Positions 5,941 to 8,209 of a stretch of DNA of 8,209 nucleotides are shown here, in pieces. Below the pieces are notes generated by a model, which was not told the origin of the DNA, made no database searches, and saw nothing but the letters and a program-made list of their open reading frames with translations. The DNA is from Actinomycetes bacterium (GTDB lineage: Bacteria > Actinomycetota > Thermoleophilia > Gaiellales > Gaiellaceae), in assembly GCA_030624785.1 (NCBI GenBank), contig JAUXJK010000079.1, positions 1 to 8,209 of the forward strand, given 5' to 3'. Each line of letters opens with the position of its first letter. Within the stretch, counting starts at the first letter, position 1. The position numbers were made by a program, and so were the translations under genes.

Positions 5941-6918
5941 CTAGCTGACCGAGTCGGTGCCGTTGCCCTGAATGTCAAAAACGCGCTCAACGATTGCACG
6001 GACGGCGCTGAGCGGATCGAGCTTGCGATCCTGCACGTCGCGCAGCACTCGTTGAAGCTCCGGATCGTCGGCGACCTTGCGCTCGAGATGTTCCTTTGCC
6101 CGTTCGCTCGCGATGGCGAACACCTCGACAGCGATCCTGGCGCGACGCCGCTCGAGAAGTCGCTCCGGGCCGAGCCAGTCTCGATGTTCCTCGACAGCTG
6201 CCCAGAGCTCCTCGATCCCCTCACCCTCGATCGCCTCGGTGAGAACGATTGACGGCTTGCGCTCGACCTCCCCGAGCGCAAGCATCTGACGAACCTCTGT
6301 CAGCATGGTCTTGGCGTGAGGATGGTCGCACTTGTTGATCGCGATAACGTTTGGAATCTCCATGATCCCGGCCTTCAAGGCCTGGACAGCATCACCCGAA
6401 CCGGGCATGAGCACGAGTACGACGGTGTCCGCCACGCTTCGGACTTCGACCTCACTCTGACCCGTTCCGACCGTCTCGAGGAACACGATCTCCTTGCCAG
6501 CCGCATCGAGAACAAGTGCGGCTTCGAGTGTCGCCTGGGCAAGACCGCCTAGGTGTCCGCGCGCGCCCATGGAGCGAATGAACACTCCCTCATCGAGAAA
6601 GTGATCCGAGAGGCGAATGCGATCGCCAAGCAACGCGCCCTGCGTAAACGGGCTCGAAGGATCAACTGAGATCACCCCGATCTGCTTGCCCATGGCGCGC
6701 GTATGGCTGACAAGAGCGCTTGCGAGAGTCGACTTTCCGACGCCGGGCGACCCAGTCAGGCCGACGGCGTAGGCTTGCCCGGTCTCCGGGTAGAGACGCT
6801 TCAGAAGCTCGTAGCCCTTCGGGGCGCCGTTTTCGACCAGCGAGATCGCGCGTGCGATTGGCCGACGCTTGCCGGAGCGAACACCGTCGACGAGTTGCTC
6901 GATCGTCAGCTCAGCCAT
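5941..6918 (-). CDS. meaB: MeaB/ArgK-type GTPase, chaperone of a B12-dependent acyl-CoA mutase
   Basis: A 325-residue SIMIBI-class P-loop GTPase of the MeaB (also called ArgK or LAO/AO kinase) family. It guards loading and repair of adenosylcobalamin in methylmalonyl-CoA or related mutases. Residues seen: Walker A GSPGVGKST (56-64), DPSSPFTQGALLGDR (86-100), SMGARGHLGGLAQAT (116-130), ETVGTGQSE (148-156, usual form ETVGVGQSE), and base-specificity NKCD (195-198, usual NKAD). The switch III stretch GDAVQALKAG (175-184) keeps Asp176, Gln179 and Lys182, the D-x-x-Q-x-x-K spacing known in Methylobacterium MeaB. The ATG at 6918 is preferred: AAGGA lies 9 bases ahead and the protein then starts at the normal point, MAELTIEQLVDG. 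ATG at 6927 is possible; the longer open frame to 7038 overlaps hisC and is rejected. It follows hisC by 16 bases and precedes the cupin by 10. No mutase gene is in view. The old ArgK transport role is not supported. Confidence 0.93.
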   Translation of the reverse strand: MAELTIEQLVDGVRSGKRRPIARAISLVENGAPKGYELLKRLYPETGQAYAVGLTGSPGVGKSTLASALVSHTRAMGKQIGVISVDPSSPFTQGALLGDRIRLSDHFLDEGVFIRSMGARGHLGGLAQATLEAALVLDAAGKEIVFLETVGTGQSEVEVRSVADTVVLVLMPGSGDAVQALKAGIMEIPNVIAINKCDHPHAKTMLTEVRQMLALGEVERKPSIVLTEAIEGEGIEELWAAVEEHRDWLGPERLLERRRARIAVEVFAIASERAKEHLERKVADDPELQRVLRDVQDRKLDPLSAVRAIVERVFDIQGNGTDSVS

Positions 6919-6927
6919 GTCCCACAT

Positions 6928-6932
6928 TCCTT
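6928..6932 (-). promoter_or_regulatory. Ribosome binding site of meaB
   Basis: The minus strand reads AAGGA in the 16-base space between the hisC stop codon (6937-6935) and the meaB ATG at 6918, 9 bases from that ATG. It abuts the other candidate ATG at 6927 and so cannot serve it, which favours 6918. Confidence 0.5.
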
Positions 6933-6934
6933 CA

Positions 6935-8062
6935 TCAGGATGTCCCGCCCGAAGTGAGCACCTCGCCGAGAGCTCCGAGGCACACGTCGTTGTCTTCCGC
7001 CGTGCCGACGGAGATCCGTACCGCGGACTCGGCGCCAAAGGCTGCCATGGGTCGAATGATCACGCCCTTGCGAAGCATCTGATCGGCTATCGAGCGGCCG
7101 TCCATCCCGAGATCGACGTAGACGAAGTTGGCGACCGCCGGTTCGATCGGCTTCAACCCCAACTGAAGGAGGCCGCCGTTCAGCTGATCTCGTCCAACGC
7201 GGTTTAGCTCTCGGCGACGTTCGAGCTCAGCCACGTCACCGAGGCTCGCTAGCGCCGCATCCTGAGCCGGTTGTGTCACGTCAAAGGCGTTCTGAACCTT
7301 TCGGACTGCCGCGACGACGTCACTCGGGCCAACGCCGTAGCCAACCCGGAGTCCAGCCAGTCCAAAGATCTTCGAGAACGTGCGCAGCACGAGCGTGGCG
7401 TGTCCATCGCGCGCGTACTCTGCGATCCCGTCCGGATAGCCCTGGTCATCGACGTACTCCCAGTAAGCCTCGTCGAGAACCGTGAGTACGTGCGACGGGA
7501 CGTCGCTGAAATACGCGTCGACCGCCTGGCGATCGACCATCGTTCCCGTCGGATTGTTCGGATTACAGATGAACACGACGCGGGTGCGATCTGTGATCGC
7601 CCCGAGGAGCGCCGGGAGATCGTAGAAGCCGTCGCGCAGCGGCACGAGAACGGCAGTCGCGCTCAGCTTCCGCGCGTCGATGACGTAGCTTGGGAAGCTC
7701 GGCCAGCCGCACACGACCTCATCACCCGGCTCGAGTAGCGCGAGCAGCAAGTAGCTGATTATCGCGTCCGCTCCGGCACCAACCGCGACGTTGTCCTGTT
7801 CTACTCCATGGCGAGTCGCCAGCGCATTGCGGAGCCGATAGATCCCACCGTCCGGATAGCGATTCAACTCGCCGATACCCGCCTTGATCGCATTGAGCGC
7901 GGCAGGGAAAGGCCCAAACGGCCCCTCATTCGACGCGAGCTTGACGATCGTGTCGAGGCCGAGCTCTCGCCTGACCTCATCGACAGGCTTGCCTGGCTCG
8001 TAAGGAACGAGGGTCTGCACGGCCTCCCGCACGCGAATGTTGGCTGGTCCGATCGCCGTCAT
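6935..8062 (-). CDS. hisC: Histidinol-phosphate aminotransferase-type PLP enzyme (HisC-like)
   Basis: A 375-residue class I/II (fold type I) aminotransferase resembling HisC, which makes histidinol phosphate from imidazole-acetol phosphate and glutamate. Relatives act on aromatic amino acids or other substrates, so the specificity is a family-level call. Seen in order: KLASNEGPFGPFP (41-53), RYPDGG (68-73), GAGADAIISYL (95-105), CNPNNPTG (166-173), LDEAYWEY (196-203) with Asp197 and Tyr200 at the cofactor, TFSKIFGLAGLRVGYG (228-243) with Lys231 as the Schiff-base lysine, and VRISVG (348-353) with Arg349 for the substrate carboxylate. Start ATG at 8062 gives MTAIGPANIR, the normal length. The frame is open to 8113, but that would overlap the divergent Lon-N gene. 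No his biosynthetic neighbours are present; instead meaB follows by 16 bases. It could therefore be a second, non-histidine aminotransferase. Confidence 0.87.
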   Translation of the reverse strand: MTAIGPANIRVREAVQTLVPYEPGKPVDEVRRELGLDTIVKLASNEGPFGPFPAALNAIKAGIGELNRYPDGGIYRLRNALATRHGVEQDNVAVGAGADAIISYLLLALLEPGDEVVCGWPSFPSYVIDARKLSATAVLVPLRDGFYDLPALLGAITDRTRVVFICNPNNPTGTMVDRQAVDAYFSDVPSHVLTVLDEAYWEYVDDQGYPDGIAEYARDGHATLVLRTFSKIFGLAGLRVGYGVGPSDVVAAVRKVQNAFDVTQPAQDAALASLGDVAELERRRELNRVGRDQLNGGLLQLGLKPIEPAVANFVYVDLGMDGRSIADQMLRKGVIIRPMAAFGAESAVRISVGTAEDNDVCLGALGEVLTSGGTS

Positions 8063-8071
8063 GCCCGCGAG

Positions 8072-8081
8072 ACCATACCCT
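8072..8081. promoter_or_regulatory. Possible overlapping divergent -10 elements between hisC and the Lon-N gene
   Basis: Only 26 bases separate the divergent start codons at 8062 and 8089. Within them, TATGGT on the minus strand (8077-8072) and TACCCT on the plus strand (8076-8081) each fit the loose -10 form TAnnnT, and they overlap. The plus one ends 7 bases before the Lon-N ATG and the minus one 9 bases before the hisC ATG. Neither gene has a Shine-Dalgarno site in this space, which fits leaderless transcripts. I saw no good -35 boxes, so this is a weak, pattern-based proposal. Confidence 0.2.
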
Positions 8082-8088
8082 TTGGCAG

Positions 8089-8209
8089 ATGGAGGAGATC
8101 GGTCTCTTTCCACTTCAGATGGTGCTCTTGCCGCACGAGCGGCTGCCGCTGCATATCTTCGAGGAGCGCTACAAGGAGCTCGTCGGAGAGTGCATCGATG
8201 ATGCTTGCC
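8089..8209 (+). CDS. Lon N-terminal (LON substrate-binding) domain protein, first 40 codons (runs off the right edge)
   Basis: From ATG 8089 an open frame runs to the window end and reads MEEIGLFPLQMVLLPHERLP, then LHIFEERYKELVGECIDDAC. The pattern FPL..V.LPxExLPLHIFExRYxxL is the opening of the Lon protease N-terminal (PUA-like) domain. With this very short leader before FPL, the protein is most likely a stand-alone Lon-N domain protein of about 200 residues rather than full Lon, but the window ends too early to tell. Stand-alone members have no settled function; they are thought to bind protein substrates or partners. A GGAGGAG run (8091-8097) lies just inside the gene but is 21 bases from the next in-frame ATG (8119), and starting there would lose the conserved FPL. 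The gene diverges from hisC with 26 bases between start codons. Confidence 0.82.
   Translation, partial: MEEIGLFPLQMVLLPHERLPLHIFEERYKELVGECIDDAC

Noticed and set aside
5931..6281. Long N-terminal extension of the cupin frame
   Set aside because: It lies wholly over meaB on the same strand in another frame, is rich in Arg and Ser, and cupin similarity begins only after the GTG at 5930.
6919..7038. N-terminal extension of the meaB frame up to 7038
   Set aside because: It overlaps the 3' end of hisC, lacks family similarity, and a better start with AAGGA exists at 6918.
8063..8113. Longer hisC start at 8113
   Set aside because: It would overlap the divergent Lon-N coding start, and the added residues are not family-like.
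1..8209. CRISPR array, tRNA or rRNA, insertion sequence, phage or defence system
   Set aside because: No spaced direct repeats, RNA gene signatures, transposase, integrase or defence protein motifs were seen on either strand.

Overview
The window reads as an ordinary chromosomal stretch of a GC-rich bacterium. Codon use is strongly G/C-ended and several starts are GTG. The gene mix (single-domain SCP2 protein, stand-alone cyclodeaminase-type folate enzyme, M17 aminopeptidase, acyl-CoA dehydrogenase, MeaB GTPase, HisC-type aminotransferase, Lon-N domain protein) looks actinobacterial. A Thermoleophilia-like lineage is my best guess, but it rests only on protein content and style. I see no tRNA or rRNA, CRISPR array, insertion sequence, attachment site or phage gene.

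Layout. (1) The left edge holds the first ~104 codons of an ECF sigma factor on the minus strand, cut by the window end. A 312-base non-coding gap lies to its right. (2) A minus-strand block follows, transcribed right to left: an Fsr-like MFS transporter (GTG start at 2813), an SCP2 sterol-carrier domain protein (1605-1297), and a cyclodeaminase/cyclohydrolase of the FTCD C-terminal family (1294-626). The last two are separated by only 2 bases. (3) Diverging from the transporter, a plus-strand pair runs left to right: leucyl aminopeptidase pepA (2880-4388) and an acyl-CoA dehydrogenase (4385-5533), joined by an ATGA stop/start overlap. (4) Converging on that pair is a minus-strand unit: hisC-type aminotransferase (8062-6935), meaB GTPase (6918-5941) and a small cupin (5930-5574), with gaps of 16 and 10 bases. 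(5) At the right edge a Lon N-terminal-domain protein starts at 8089 on the plus strand, divergent from hisC with 26 bases between the two start codons, and runs out of the window.

How the genes may work together. PepA releases amino acids from peptides. The acyl-CoA dehydrogenase acts on acyl-CoA thioesters, some of which come from branched-chain amino acids. MeaB is the chaperone GTPase of B12-dependent acyl-CoA mutases, which handle propionyl/methylmalonyl-CoA or isobutyryl-CoA. A theme of amino-acid and short acyl-CoA catabolism is therefore plausible, but no mutase, carboxylase or thiolase is present to prove it. Several genes (ECF sigma, Lon-N protein, perhaps hisC) lack a Shine-Dalgarno sequence and have a -10-like hexamer a few bases before the start codon, which suggests leaderless transcripts.

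I did not find a clear previously undescribed system. The points most worth checking are the gene pairings (SCP2 with cyclodeaminase, pepA with acyl-CoA dehydrogenase, hisC-meaB-cupin without a mutase) and the compact divergent promoter at 8063-8088.
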